From contig NZ_CP132333.1 of NCBI RefSeq assembly GCF_030758935.1, positions 806,992 through 870,991 of the forward strand: a stretch of 64,000 nucleotides of DNA. The letters run 5' to 3'. The notes beneath the pieces were generated by a model, which was given only the letters and a program-made list of their open reading frames with translations, made no database searches and had not been told where the DNA came from. Shown piece after piece: positions 1-9,558 of this stretch (the stretch's first letter is position 1; each line of letters starts with the position of its first letter). Both the position numbers and the translations under genes were made by a program. The DNA comes from Geothrix sp. PMB-07 (GTDB lineage: Bacteria; Acidobacteriota; Holophagae; Holophagales; Holophagaceae).

Positions 1-402
1 GCGCATGGAGACGAGCTTGATCTTCTCGTGGATGAAGTCGTCGAACTCCAGCGGGTCCAGCTCGTCGCGGCCCTCGGCTTCGGCCTTCTTGTTGTAGGCC
101 AGGCGCAGGAAGGAGGCGTTGCTCACGCCGGGCACCTCGATGGGATGCTGGAAGCCCATGAAGAGGCCAGCCCGCGCGCGGGCATCGGCTTCCATCTCAA
201 AGAGGTTCTGGCCCTCGAAGAGGACTTCGCCGCCCGTCACTTCATAGGAGGGATGGCCCGCCAGCACCTTGCCCAGGGTGGACTTCCCGGAGCCGTTGGG
301 GCCCATGATGGCGTGGATCTCCCCGGCCTTGATCTCCAGATCGATGCCCTTCAGCACCGGCGTGCCGTTGATTGAAGCGGTGAGGTTTTTAATCGAGAGC
401 AT
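1..402 (-). CDS. sufC: SufC, Fe-S cluster assembly ATPase (C-terminus beyond window)
   Basis: This is the N-terminal 134 codons of an ABC-type ATPase that partners SufB in building Fe-S clusters in the cytosol. It begins MLSIKNLTASINGTPVLKGI and carries a complete Walker A motif, GPNGSGKST, near residue 33. The SufC-typical stretch GLFMGFQHPIEVPGVSN follows near residue 75. The signature motif, Walker B and the rest lie beyond the left edge. It is the second gene of a minus-strand operon, 96 bp after sufB, and that gap is filled by a long inverted repeat. The identity follows from the sequence plus the SufB neighbour. Confidence 0.93.
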   Translation of the reverse strand, partial: MLSIKNLTASINGTPVLKGIDLEIKAGEIHAIMGPNGSGKSTLGKVLAGHPSYEVTGGEVLFEGQNLFEMEADARARAGLFMGFQHPIEVPGVSNASFLRLAYNKKAEAEGRDELDPLEFDDFIHEKIKLVSMR

Positions 403-415
403 GAAAAGACTCCTA

Positions 416-493
416 GCCACAGATGAACACGGATGAACACAGATGAGCGGGGATCAGGGGTGGTATCCGTGTTGATCCGTGTTCATCTGTGGC
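416..493. repeat. 19-bp perfect inverted repeat between sufB and sufC
   Basis: The arm at 416-434 (GCCACAGATGAACACGGAT) is exactly reverse-complementary to 475-493, and pairing continues imperfectly inward toward about 444 and 465. The arms are internally repetitive (GAACACRGAT units). It fills most of the sufB-sufC gap, so a transcript would form a long hairpin there. A related single-arm sequence lies near 40450. It looks like a dispersed intergenic repeat rather than a classical terminator, because no T-run follows. Confidence 0.75.
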
Positions 494-498
494 AAATC

Positions 499-1938
499 TC
501 ATCCCACACTTCCTTCGAGTTTCAGCGAGAGCAGCTTGGTGGCTTCCACGGCGAATTCCATGGGGAGTTCGCGGAAGACGTCCTTGCAGAAGCCGTTGAT
601 GATCATGCTGATGGCTTCCTCGGCGGGGATGCCGCGCTGCTGGAAGTAGAAGAGCTGCTCTTCGCCGATCTTGCTGGTGGTGGCTTCGTGCTCCACCCGG
701 GCGCTGCGGTTCTGCACCTCGATGTAGGGGAAGGTGCTGGCACTGCAGGTCTGGCCGATGAGCATGGAGTCGCATTGGCTGAAGTTGCGGGCGCCCTCGG
801 CCTTGGGCTGGATCTTCACTAAGCCGCGGTAGCTGTTGGAGCTGTCACCGGCGCTGATGCCCTTGCTGACGATGGTGCTCTTGGTGTTGCGGCCGATGTG
901 CACCATCTTGGTGCCGGTGTCGGCCTGCTGCTTGTGGTTGGTGAGGGCCACGCTGTAGAACTCGCCGATGCTGTCGTCGCCCAGCAGGATGCAGCTGGGG
1001 TACTTCCAGGTGATGGCACTGCCGGTCTCCACCTGGGTCCAGCTGATGCGGGAGCCCTGGCCCTTGCAGAGGCCGCGCTTGGTCACGAAGTTGAAGATGC
1101 CGCCCACGCCATCCTTGTCGCCGGCATACCAGTTCTGCACGGTGCTGTATTTGATGGAGGCGTGATCGAGGGCCACCAGTTCCACCACCGCCGCATGCAG
1201 CTGGTTGGTGTCGAATTGGGGGGCCGTGCAGCCCTCCAGGTAGCTGACACTGGCGCCTTCCTCGGCCACGATGAGCGTGCGCTCGAACTGGCCCGATTCC
1301 TTGTTGTTGATGCGGAAGTAGGTGCTCAGGTCCATGGGGCAGGTGACGCCCTTGGGAATGAAGACGAAGCTGCCGTCCGTGAACACCGCACTGTTGAGCG
1401 CCGCGTAGAAGTTGTCGGCGGCGGGCACCACGCTGCCCAGGTATTTCTTGATCAGTTCGGGGTGTTCCTTTACGGCTTCGCTGAAGCTGCAGAAGATGAT
1501 CCCCACGGCGGCCAGCTTTTCCTTGTAGGTGGTGGTCACGCTGACGGAATCAAAGACCACGTCCACGGCCACACCCGCCAGGGAGGCCTGCTCGTTGATG
1601 GGCACGCCCAGCTTTTCAAAGGTACGCAGCAGCTCCGGATCCACCTCGTCCATGGAGGCGTACTTGGGTGCCTTCGCCTTCGGTGCGCTGTAGTAGACGA
1701 TCTTCTGGAAGTCAGGCCGGGGGTAGTGCACGTTGGCCCACTCGGGCTCGGTCAGGGTCAGCCAGTGGCGGTAGGCCTTGAGGCGGAACTCCAGCAGCCA
1801 ATCCGGCTCGCCCTTCTTGGCGGAGATGAAGCGGATCACGTCCTCGTTCAGGCCGGGCGCAACGCTGTCCGCCTCGATGTCCGTCACGAAGCCGTACTTG
1901 TATTCCTGGCTGGTGACCACGTTCAAGGTGGTGCTCAT
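499..1938 (-). CDS. sufB: SufB, Fe-S cluster scaffold protein
   Basis: This 479-residue protein is the scaffold on which the SufBCD complex assembles Fe-S clusters, taking sulfur from a SufS-type desulfurase. Its length is normal for SufB. The C-terminal beta-helix motif region [19 protein letters not shown] and the preceding [16 protein letters not shown] segment are typical, and [11 protein letters not shown] lies near the end. ATG at 1938 has a GGGAG ribosome site six bases upstream. It is the first gene of the operon, so no Rrf2 or sufR regulator gene precedes it here. An IscR-like operator overlaps its promoter. sufD and sufS are not visible and may follow sufC outside the window. Confidence 0.96.
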   Translation of the reverse strand: MSTTLNVVTSQEYKYGFVTDIEADSVAPGLNEDVIRFISAKKGEPDWLLEFRLKAYRHWLTLTEPEWANVHYPRPDFQKIVYYSAPKAKAPKYASMDEVDPELLRTFEKLGVPINEQASLAGVAVDVVFDSVSVTTTYKEKLAAVGIIFCSFSEAVKEHPELIKKYLGSVVPAADNFYAALNSAVFTDGSFVFIPKGVTCPMDLSTYFRINNKESGQFERTLIVAEEGASVSYLEGCTAPQFDTNQLHAAVVELVALDHASIKYSTVQNWYAGDKDGVGGIFNFVTKRGLCKGQGSRISWTQVETGSAITWKYPSCILLGDDSIGEFYSVALTNHKQQADTGTKMVHIGRNTKSTIVSKGISAGDSSNSYRGLVKIQPKAEGARNFSQCDSMLIGQTCSASTFPYIEVQNRSARVEHEATTSKIGEEQLFYFQQRGIPAEEAISMIINGFCKDVFRELPMEFAVEATKLLSLKLEGSVG

Positions 1939-1959
1939 GGCCGTCTCCCGATTCCTTCC

Positions 1960-1987
1960 ATTCTGGAATCTCGACTAAAATTGTCAA
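1960..1987 (-). promoter_or_regulatory. sigma70-type promoter of suf operon
   Basis: On the minus strand a perfect -35 TTGACA (1982-1987) is followed after 16 bp by CAGAAT (1960-1965), a 4/6 match to the -10 consensus. Initiation would be near 1953, leaving a leader of about 15 nt with the GGGAG ribosome site just before sufB. The -35 box lies inside the IscR-like dyad. Confidence 0.6.
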
Positions 1988-1991
1988 CTTA
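1967..1991. promoter_or_regulatory. IscR/Rrf2-type operator upstream of sufB
   Basis: This 25-bp site has the layout of the IscR type-1 consensus: YYGAC, a seven-base A/T-rich centre, then GTCRR. Here it reads TCGAC-TAAAATT-GTCAA with flanking C on both sides, and only the outer bases and one central base deviate. It covers the -35 box, so binding by an Rrf2 protein carrying a cluster would block transcription, as IscR does at iscR-type promoters. The regulator gene is not in the window. Confidence 0.6.
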
Positions 1992-2019
1992 ATAGGCTGT
2001 GGCCTCGGTCACGAGCGCC

Positions 2020-3873
2020 TCAGGCTCGGGCGGACTCGTTCAGCTCCTGCAGCAGGCCTTTGATCTGCCCCTTGACGCCCTTGGCCTGGCTGTCGTTGAG
2101 ATCGCCGGGGTCGGCGTCCAGTCCGGCCCTCAGCAGGGCTCGGGCGCCTTCCCGGTCCCCCAGCCCCGCCAGGGCGGCCCCGAGCTGGAAGTGATGGATG
2201 AGGGTGGGTTCTTTTTCGATGAGGGGGTCGATGAGATCCACCACCTCCTGGTGGTGTTTGAGCGCCAGCAGGTATTGGCCCAGCAGGGTGCGGGCGCGGG
2301 GCTCCAGACCGGGCAGGGGGTGGGTGTGGAGGCGGCGGACTTCCTGGAGATCCTGCTCGGTGATCTGCCCGTTCATGAGGCGGTAGGCCTGGCGCATCAG
2401 GGCGGCTTCCCAGGCGCCGGTGCTCTTGGGATGGCGGCTCAGGTAGGTGTCCAGGGCCTTGGTGATCTCGGGTTCCCGCTTCTGTTCCATGAGGTGCTCC
2501 AGCACCAGGCGCAGGGCCAGGAAGCAGAGGCGCGGATGACGGTCAGAGGCGGCGAAGTCCAGGGCCGCCTTGAGCCGACCTTCGGGATCTTTCAAGAAGG
2601 CCAGGCGCAGGTCCAGCCACTCGGAGCGCTGGCTGCGCCCCTTGCGGCGCACCCGCTTGAGGAGCACTTCGGCCCCTTCGGTCTGATTCTCTTCAAGGAG
2701 GGCTTCGGCCTCATCCAGCAGCAGCTGGGTACCGGCCTTGCCATCCCGGGCCTCCCGCAGCTGGGGGTGGCTCTCGGCGTCAACCATGAGCAGCAGCTGG
2801 GGATCGCCGGGGTTCTGGAGGAGCAGTTCCTGGAGGATGGCGAAGGCTTTGGAGCGCTCTTCCTGAAGCAGGTAGGCCTCGGCGAGGGCTTCACGCACAT
2901 GCAGGTCGCCGGGCAGGTAGGCACTGGCCTCCTTGAGGGCGGGCACAGCCATGGCGCTCTCGCCGCGGGCGAGGTGCACCTGGCCCAGCAGCAGCAGGGT
3001 TTCGCCATCCTTGCGCCGGACCACGGCCTCCTGGGCGGCTTCGAGCGCCCCCTGCAGGTCGTCCTGGTCGAGGAGCAGCTCCGCCAGCATCATGCGGGGT
3101 TCGGCGTCTTCGGGGCGGAGGTCTGCGGCTTGGTGCAGGGCCTCGATGGCCTGGTCAGCCTGCTCGGGCAGCTCCTGCAGCAGCTTGCCCAGCAGCATCC
3201 AGGCTTCGAAGTGGCGGGGGCTGAGGCCCACGGCCTTCCGGGCCAGAGCCTCGGCTTCTTCGAAATTCTGTGAGGCTTCGTAGAGCGAGGCGGCGGTGAA
3301 GATCAGCTCGTAGTTCTTGGGATCCAGGGGCAGGGCCTGACCCAGGCGCTGAGCGGCGCCGGGCAGATCGGCGGCCTCCAGAAGGGCGGTGGTCTCCAAC
3401 AGGGCCCGCTTGAGCTGGGCCATGGATTTGGGCCGGGCGATGGGCAGGATGCGCGCGCGGTAGCGGGTGAACAGCTCCCGGGCGCTGATGAGGTGGAGGT
3501 TCTCCTCCACGAGGCTCTCCCAGCGCTCGGAAAAGGCGTGGGCATCCAGCTGGCGGTTCTGCTCCATTTCTTGGACCAGGGCCATGAGCCCGTTGCGGAG
3601 CATCACCTCGCTGCGCTCCAGCTTGCCCAACTGATCGGACACGGTCTCCAGGTAGGTCTCCACCCGGCGCATGGTTTCTTCCAGCCCGGTGATGCGCTCG
3701 AGGAGGTGTTCTTCCAGATCCTCGCCCTCTTCGCCGTCTTCGGGCTCATCCTCCCAGGTCTGGTCCCCGGCGAGGATGAGGAGCCGGGTGCCGCACTTGA
3801 GACAGGTCTCCCGATCCCCGGGGTTCCAGGAAAGACAGTTCTGGCAGTAGGAGCCTGGGAGATCGTTCGCCAT
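2020..3873 (-). CDS. TPR protein with N-terminal zinc ribbon
   Basis: The 617-residue protein opens with a four-cysteine ribbon (C10, C13, C24, C27, in SYCQNCLSWNPG and TCLKCG). A very acidic stretch, EDEPEDGEEGEDLEE, follows, then a coiled-coil of about 70 residues. From about residue 165 to the end it consists of degenerate tetratricopeptide repeats. There is no signal peptide or membrane segment, so it should be cytosolic. The ribbon probably binds zinc and the repeats probably scaffold partners, but no function can be assigned. It lies 81 bp upstream of sufB on the same strand, with the suf promoter in between, so it is probably a separate unit. Confidence 0.8.
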   Translation of the reverse strand: MANDLPGSYCQNCLSWNPGDRETCLKCGTRLLILAGDQTWEDEPEDGEEGEDLEEHLLERITGLEETMRRVETYLETVSDQLGKLERSEVMLRNGLMALVQEMEQNRQLDAHAFSERWESLVEENLHLISARELFTRYRARILPIARPKSMAQLKRALLETTALLEAADLPGAAQRLGQALPLDPKNYELIFTAASLYEASQNFEEAEALARKAVGLSPRHFEAWMLLGKLLQELPEQADQAIEALHQAADLRPEDAEPRMMLAELLLDQDDLQGALEAAQEAVVRRKDGETLLLLGQVHLARGESAMAVPALKEASAYLPGDLHVREALAEAYLLQEERSKAFAILQELLLQNPGDPQLLLMVDAESHPQLREARDGKAGTQLLLDEAEALLEENQTEGAEVLLKRVRRKGRSQRSEWLDLRLAFLKDPEGRLKAALDFAASDRHPRLCFLALRLVLEHLMEQKREPEITKALDTYLSRHPKSTGAWEAALMRQAYRLMNGQITEQDLQEVRRLHTHPLPGLEPRARTLLGQYLLALKHHQEVVDLIDPLIEKEPTLIHHFQLGAALAGLGDREGARALLRAGLDADPGDLNDSQAKGVKGQIKGLLQELNESARA

Positions 3874-3930
3874 GAAACCAGAATAGAAGGGAACGGGCCG
3901 GGGCCGCGCTCAATTTGGGCCATGAACAAA

Positions 3931-3959
3931 CCAGGGGCGCCGCAGAACGGCGCCCCTGG
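3931..3959 (-). terminator. Rho-independent terminator after pckG
   Basis: Perfect 11-bp stem, CCAGGGGCGCC at 3931-3941 pairing with 3949-3959, with a 7-nt loop. On the minus strand it starts 18 bp after the pckG stop and is followed by TTTGTT. Confidence 0.8.
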
Positions 3960-3977
3960 CGGTTGAAACGGTGTGGC

Positions 3978-5816
3978 CTACTTGTTGGGCGTGCGCCACA
4001 GGGCGGCCAGCAGCAGCTGGCGCATGGGCGGGAATTCCTTGGGCAGGCGGTCATAGACCTGCTCGAAGAGTTCCTCGTGCAGCAGCAGCTCCCGGCGCCA
4101 CTCATCCTTGTTGATGGCGGTGAGCTCCGCATAGCGGCTGTCGTCGAAGCCCTTGATGCCCGTGAGGTCGAGGTCTTCCTTGCGGGGCATCCAGCCCAGG
4201 GGCGTTTCCATGGCGAAGGCGCGGCCGTGGACGCGCTCCACCACCCAGTTCAGCACGCGCATGTTCTCGCTGTAGCCGGGCCAGAGGAACTTGCCGTCCT
4301 GGCCCTTGCGGAACCAGTTCACGAGGAAGATCTTCGGCGGGTTGGGCAGCTCGCGGCCCATCTGGAGCCAGTGGTCGAAGTAGCTGCCCATGTGGTAGCC
4401 GCAGAAGGGCAGCATGGCGAAGGGATCGCGGCGCACCTGGCCCAGGGTGCCAGCGGCGGCGGCGGTCATCTCGGAGCCGATGGTGGCGGCGAAGTAGACG
4501 CCGAAGTTCCAGTTCACGGGCTGCATGACCAGGGGCACGGTGGTGGCGCGGCGGCCGCCGAAGATGAAGGCGCTGATGGGCACGCCTGCGGGGTCCTCCC
4601 ACTTGGGATCGATGGTGGGGCACTGGGAGGCGGGGGCCGTGAAGCGGGCATTGGCGTGGGCGGCGGGCTTGCCGCTGGTCTTGTCGTGGGGCTGGCCCTG
4701 CCAGTTGGTGAGGCCGTCCGGCACCTCGTCCGTCATGCCTTCCCACCACACATCGCCGTCGGCCGTGAGGGCCACGTTGGTGAAGATGGTGTTCTTGGTG
4801 ATGGTGAGCATGGCGTTGGGGTTGGACTTCATGCCCGTGCCAGGCGCCACACCGAAGAAGCCCGCCTCGGGGTTGATGGCGTAGAGGCGGCCATCGGGGC
4901 CGGGCTTGATCCAGGCGATGTCATCGCCCACAGTGGTGACCTTGCAGTCCTTGAAGGCCTCGGGGCTCTGGATCATGGCGAAGTTGGTCTTGCCGCAGGC
5001 GCTGGGGAAGGCGGCGGCGACGTAGGTCTTCTCGGCCTTTCCTTGAGCGTTGGGCTTCTCCAGGCCCAGGATCAGCATGTGCTCGGCCAGCCAGCGCTCG
5101 TCGCGGGCCATGGTGCTGGCGATGCGCAGGGCGAAGCACTTCTTGCCGAGCAGGGCGTTGCCGCCGTAGCCGCTGCCGAAGCTCCAGATGCTGCGCTCTT
5201 CGGGGAAGTGCACGATGTACTTTTCAGCGTTGCAGGGCCAGGACACGTCCTTCTGGCCGGCGGCCAGGGGCATGCCCACGGAGTGGAGGGCGGGCACGAA
5301 GTCGCCGTTGCCGAGCACATCCCAGACCTTCTTCCCCATGCGGGTCATGATCTTCATGTTCACGGCCACGTAGGGCGAATCGGACAGTTCCACGCCGATC
5401 TGGGCGATGGGGCTGCCCAGGGGGCCCATGCTGAAGGGGATGACATAGAGGGTGCGGCCCTTCATGCAACCCTTGAAGAGGCCCCGGAGGAGGGTCTTCA
5501 TCTCCTCGGGATCCTTCCAGTTGTTGGTGGGACCGGCATCGGCCTTCTGCTTGCAGCAGATGAAGGTGCGGTCCTCCACGCGGGCCACGTCGATGGGATC
5601 GCTCCAGGCCAGGTAGCTGTTGGGCCGCTTGGCCGGGTTCAGCTTCCGGAAGGTGCCACCCTCGACCAGGCGCCCGCAGAGAAGGTCGAATTCCTCCTCG
5701 GAACCGTCGCACCAATGGATCGCATCGGGCTGGCAGAGGTCAACGACCTCCTTCAGCCACCCGGCGAATTTCTGATTCGCCACGTAGGCGGGAAGTTGAA
5801 GAAGGGTTGAATCCAT
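3978..5816 (-). CDS. pckG: Phosphoenolpyruvate carboxykinase (GTP)
   Basis: This enzyme interconverts oxaloacetate plus GTP with PEP plus CO2 and GDP, and serves gluconeogenesis or anaplerosis in the cytosol. At 612 residues it has the length of the GTP-type family. Motifs visible are [20 protein letters not shown], the P-loop [11 protein letters not shown] near residue 275, the metal-site VGDDIAWI, and the [12 protein letters not shown] segment that separates it from ATP-type PckA. The start at 5816 is preceded by a G-rich stretch (GGGGGTC). A strong hairpin terminator follows, so it is probably monocistronic. Confidence 0.97.
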   Translation of the reverse strand: MDSTLLQLPAYVANQKFAGWLKEVVDLCQPDAIHWCDGSEEEFDLLCGRLVEGGTFRKLNPAKRPNSYLAWSDPIDVARVEDRTFICCKQKADAGPTNNWKDPEEMKTLLRGLFKGCMKGRTLYVIPFSMGPLGSPIAQIGVELSDSPYVAVNMKIMTRMGKKVWDVLGNGDFVPALHSVGMPLAAGQKDVSWPCNAEKYIVHFPEERSIWSFGSGYGGNALLGKKCFALRIASTMARDERWLAEHMLILGLEKPNAQGKAEKTYVAAAFPSACGKTNFAMIQSPEAFKDCKVTTVGDDIAWIKPGPDGRLYAINPEAGFFGVAPGTGMKSNPNAMLTITKNTIFTNVALTADGDVWWEGMTDEVPDGLTNWQGQPHDKTSGKPAAHANARFTAPASQCPTIDPKWEDPAGVPISAFIFGGRRATTVPLVMQPVNWNFGVYFAATIGSEMTAAAAGTLGQVRRDPFAMLPFCGYHMGSYFDHWLQMGRELPNPPKIFLVNWFRKGQDGKFLWPGYSENMRVLNWVVERVHGRAFAMETPLGWMPRKEDLDLTGIKGFDDSRYAELTAINKDEWRRELLLHEELFEQVYDRLPKEFPPMRQLLLAALWRTPNK

Positions 5817-5990
5817 GTTGGGACCCCCAATGAAAGAACTCAGGAGCCATATTAAACAGGAAACGGATTCAATGGCGAGGAAAGATGATGTGAAGGTTGT
5901 CTTTCGTAATGCGAGGGGTGAAACCCCCGATTGAGATTCCTGCTGAAGCGGCTGCCAAAGGCTTTATCCTGTGGGCGTCGAGGTCCACCC

Positions 5991-6512
5991 ATGAGCGACG
6001 CACAGGACAACAAAGACAAGCGCCAGGAGGCCATGGAGTGGGTGGGGAAGGCCTACCAGCTCCATATGAAGAACGAGGTGGAGAAGGCCATCGCCCTCTA
6101 CACCAAGTCCATCGAGATCCACCCCACGGCGGAGGCCTACACCTTCCGGGGCTGGGCCCGCTCCTTCGAGAAGGACTACGCCTCGGCCATCGAGGATTGC
6201 CACCGGGCCATCGATCTGGATCCCGAATTCGGCAACCCCTACAACGACATCGGCGCCTACTACGTGGAGCAGAACGAACCCGATGATGCCATTCCCTGGC
6301 TGCGCATGGCGCTGAAGGCCAAGCGCTACGAGAGCTACTGCTTCCCTCACTTCAACCTGGGCCGGGTCTACGAGGCCAAGGGCCAGCTCGACAAGGCGTT
6401 GGAACACTACCGCCACGCCCTGGAGGAGAACCCCCGCTACGCCCTGGCCGCCAAGGCCGTGGAACGGGTGAAGGGAAAGCTGGAGGCACGGAACCCCGAG
6501 GCCATCCGGTAG
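5991..6512 (+). CDS. Small TPR-repeat protein
   Basis: This 173-residue soluble protein is built almost wholly of tetratricopeptide repeats, about four units. Typical signatures are AIALYTKSIEIHPTAEAYTFRGWA, AIEDCHRAIDLDPEF and LGRVYEAKGQLDKALEHYRHALEENP. ATG at 5991 is chosen because it begins the hydrophilic, charged N-terminus and has GAGGTCC upstream. The reading frame stays open upstream, but that extension is unlike coding sequence. The gene is divergent from pckG and convergent with the kinase gene, whose stop lies five bases beyond its own. It is presumably an adaptor, with no specific role evident. Confidence 0.78.
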   Translation: MSDAQDNKDKRQEAMEWVGKAYQLHMKNEVEKAIALYTKSIEIHPTAEAYTFRGWARSFEKDYASAIEDCHRAIDLDPEFGNPYNDIGAYYVEQNEPDDAIPWLRMALKAKRYESYCFPHFNLGRVYEAKGQLDKALEHYRHALEENPRYALAAKAVERVKGKLEARNPEAIR

Positions 6513-6517
6513 ATTAT

Positions 6518-9500
6518 CTAAGGACTTCGTTGCCAGCGATCCATCACGATTTGCAGGCTCCTCCGCTCTTGGGGGTGCTGTTTGACCCACTGGCGGAGAC
6601 GGTTTAGTCCCGTCCGCTCGCGGGTAGCGGAGCCTTCGCATCGTGCCAGCAGGTAGCTGAGCATGTGTTCCGCGATGAGGGCTTCTTGATTGTGTGGCTT
6701 GCTTGCCAGGGCTTGTTGGGCAGATACCAGCCCCTCTTGAAGCAGAGGTTTGGGATCCGAGCCATGGGCTTGAAGCCCGGTGCCCACCCAGGTGGCGCCG
6801 TTCGCCAATTCGATTTGGGCGAAGGGGGCTCGCTCCGGATCCGCCTGGATACCCTCCCGGAAGGCGCTCATGGCCGCTTGATAGGCTGGAATGGGATCAC
6901 CTCCGGAGCGCTGAAGCTCTTCCGCCTTGAAGAGGCGGGCTTTCCCAAGGTGGGTGAGGCATAGCCTTCGGAGAGACTTCGCCGCAGGAACCAGGCGTGC
7001 GAGCAGGTCGATGGATTGCTGCTCCAGCCGAACCGGCGGCGTGGAAAAAGGCTCACCCAATTCCATCTCCCACTCGGCGATGTCAATCCTTTCCCGGAGC
7101 ACCCCCATTTCCCGGCTGATGCTTCCTGGCGCGAAACGCACCAGTTCCTCTGCCCAGCGCAGGGTTTCCCGGGCGAGGGGGAGGGGATCTTCACCATGGT
7201 CGAAGGCGGCAATGGCGCGGTTTTTGGAAAGGGCTACATGGAGGTTGCAGAGTTTTTCATCGGGCTGGAAGCGGCTGGTGAGTTCCTGCAGAACCTGGTT
7301 GGCCCGCTCAAGATCGGGGCGAGGGTCTCCGCCTAACTGTCCGATCCCCTGGGCCCGCCAGAGCAGGGCCTCGCAGAGCGCGGGGTTCATGCGATCCGCG
7401 GGCGTGTGGCGAAGGCCCTGCTCCGCCAGGGCCACTCCTCGGTCGTAGATGGGCAGGGGGCTTTCTCCACGCTGATCCGCAGCCCGGGCCATAGGTGCCA
7501 TCGTCGCGGACAGGTTTCCATAGGCCGCTGGAAAGCCGGGATCAGCCTGGAGCGCCATCTCGTACGATTGCGCCGCCCGCTCCATCCATGGCTGGGACTG
7601 ATCGGTGTTCCACAGATTCCAATGCGTGTCTCCCAGCACGATCCAATTTGAGGGATCGCTGGGGGCTATCCGCACCAGGTTTTCGGCGATGGCGAGTTTG
7701 GCCAGGTAGTGCCGCTGGGCAGCAGGATGATCACCGCTCAGCATCGCTTCCTTGGCTTGCTCATTGAGAATGGCGCAGCGGAGCAGGTCCGTTTGGTAGT
7801 GCCAGGACGCCTCACGGCTTGCCGCCTCGGCTTCGGCCATCGCCAGGGAACGGTCGCCCTTCAGGTAGGCCATCATGGCGTCCTGATAGCGGGTGTGGAG
7901 TCCGCCCTCACGGGCTGCCTGGAAGCTGGTCAGGGCGGGATCCCGGAATTCCACCTGGAGTTTCTGGGTTTCCTGTTGCCGCTGCTGGGGGTCCGCCACC
8001 CGGATGGCGGCTTTCCCTTGGACGAAGAGCCTGGTCAGCACCTCGCCCCAGGCCTGGGCACAGGCCGGGGTCCGGAAACCATGGCTCCAGGCTGCATGCA
8101 GCATGCTGCGGGCCTCGTCCCATTCTCCGAGGCTGGCATGGCCCATGCCCAGGGCATAGGCGCAGGGACCGAACGCCTCACGGCCGCCCGTGGCCATGTC
8201 CTGGAGGATGCGGGCCATGGTTTCCCGCACTTTGGCCACGGCGGGGCGGCGGTCGTGCAGGCGGGCGAGGTGGGCAAACCGCAGCTGCTGTTCCATGCCT
8301 TCCACGTCCTTGGCGCTGCGCTCCGCATGCAGAAGGTGGAGGGCCTGACGCCGTGCGGCGAGGAGGTTCCAGGCGCCCAGGCCGGTCAGCAACAGTAGGG
8401 TGGCGACCCCGAGAGAAGCCAGGCCGCGGTTCCGGAACGCCCACTTGCCCAGGACATAGGTTGCGCGAGCGGGCCGGGCGGAGACGGGCCGCCCTTCCAG
8501 GTAGCGCTGCAAATCATCCGCGAGAGCCTTGGCGGAGGGATAGCGGTCCTCGGGCTGCCGGTTCAGGCATTTGCGGGTGATGGCCTCAAGGTCCTCCGGC
8601 AGCTTGGCGTTCCGCCGCCTCAGAGGGACCGGGGTGGTGTGCTGTCGGGCCACCGGGTCCAATGTGTCAAAGGGGGGCGCGCCAGCCAGGACGGTGTAGA
8701 GGGTGGCGCCCAGGGCAAAGACATCGCTCCGCCGGTCGAGGCGCGCCGCGTCCCCAGCCAGCTGTTCAGGGCTGGCGTAGGGGATGGCGCCGAGGCATCG
8801 CTGGCCGCCCACCTGGGACGCCTCCATCACCTGGCCGAAATCAGTGAGGTAGGCCCAGGGCCGACCGGGATCCGAGGTGTCCACCAGGATGTTGTCGGGC
8901 TTCAGGTCGAGGTGGAGCAGACCCTGGTCGTGCGCGGCCTGGAGGCCTTCGGCGACATCCTTGATGAGGCGGGCCCGCGTTTCGATGGAGAAGGCGGAAG
9001 CGGTTTCCAGCAGGCTGCCGCCTTCCACGAGCTGGAGGGCGATGAAGGGACGATCCTGGTGCTCGCCCACCTCGAGCACCTTGAGGACGTGGGGATGGTC
9101 CACGCTGGCCTGGGCGCGGGCCTCCTTGAGCAGGTGCACCACGAAACGTCCCGCCTGGGGGAACTTCAAGGCCACCCAGCGACCCAGCTGGGGATCATGG
9201 GCCCGGTAGACCAGGGCGTTCACGCCTGCGCCGAGGATGCGGAGATCCTTGTAGCCCAGCCAGGACAGCGCCTCAGTGCCGCCCGGCTCGTCTCCAGGGC
9301 CCACCGTGGCCGTGAAACTGGGTTCCTGCAGAAGCTCGGCGATGAGGGCCTGAAGGTCGTGATGCTGGATCTGTCCAGACCTGAGCAGCGCGGATATCCG
9401 GGGACCGAAGTCCATCGATTCCGTGGTGAGGCCCTCCGCGCCGGAGGCAGGGAGGCCGGGATGGGTCGGCTGAGTCATCCCGGTTTCGGTCAGCAGGCCC

Positions 9501-9550
9501 CTCTGGCGGGCCAATTCGATCAGCCGGGATTCCAGGTCGGGGGCGCTCAC
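6518..9550 (-). CDS. Ser/Thr protein kinase with TPR-rich C-terminal region
   Basis: The 1010-residue protein has a Hanks-type kinase domain at about 95-350. It shows VALKFPQ (catalytic Lys), HLDLKPDNILV (catalytic loop), LTDFGQV and IPYASPEQL. A single membrane helix, GLASLGVATLLLLTGLGAW, lies near 375. About 600 residues of helical TPR-like repeats follow, probably extracytoplasmic. The catalytic loop has HLD instead of HRD and the glycine loop is LGAGVNALV, so it is a non-RD kinase with a weakened nucleotide loop, perhaps constitutive or impaired. It starts with GTG nine bases after the DUF1349 stop, suggesting co-transcription. The substrate is unknown. Confidence 0.88.
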   Translation of the reverse strand: MSAPDLESRLIELARQRGLLTETGMTQPTHPGLPASGAEGLTTESMDFGPRISALLRSGQIQHHDLQALIAELLQEPSFTATVGPGDEPGGTEALSWLGYKDLRILGAGVNALVYRAHDPQLGRWVALKFPQAGRFVVHLLKEARAQASVDHPHVLKVLEVGEHQDRPFIALQLVEGGSLLETASAFSIETRARLIKDVAEGLQAAHDQGLLHLDLKPDNILVDTSDPGRPWAYLTDFGQVMEASQVGGQRCLGAIPYASPEQLAGDAARLDRRSDVFALGATLYTVLAGAPPFDTLDPVARQHTTPVPLRRRNAKLPEDLEAITRKCLNRQPEDRYPSAKALADDLQRYLEGRPVSARPARATYVLGKWAFRNRGLASLGVATLLLLTGLGAWNLLAARRQALHLLHAERSAKDVEGMEQQLRFAHLARLHDRRPAVAKVRETMARILQDMATGGREAFGPCAYALGMGHASLGEWDEARSMLHAAWSHGFRTPACAQAWGEVLTRLFVQGKAAIRVADPQQRQQETQKLQVEFRDPALTSFQAAREGGLHTRYQDAMMAYLKGDRSLAMAEAEAASREASWHYQTDLLRCAILNEQAKEAMLSGDHPAAQRHYLAKLAIAENLVRIAPSDPSNWIVLGDTHWNLWNTDQSQPWMERAAQSYEMALQADPGFPAAYGNLSATMAPMARAADQRGESPLPIYDRGVALAEQGLRHTPADRMNPALCEALLWRAQGIGQLGGDPRPDLERANQVLQELTSRFQPDEKLCNLHVALSKNRAIAAFDHGEDPLPLARETLRWAEELVRFAPGSISREMGVLRERIDIAEWEMELGEPFSTPPVRLEQQSIDLLARLVPAAKSLRRLCLTHLGKARLFKAEELQRSGGDPIPAYQAAMSAFREGIQADPERAPFAQIELANGATWVGTGLQAHGSDPKPLLQEGLVSAQQALASKPHNQEALIAEHMLSYLLARCEGSATRERTGLNRLRQWVKQHPQERRSLQIVMDRWQRSP

Positions 9551-9558
9551 GGCGGGGC

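Noticed and set aside
3915-5810. 631-codon plus-strand open frame opposite pckG
   Set aside because: Antisense shadow. PEP carboxykinase motifs occupy the minus strand over the whole interval.
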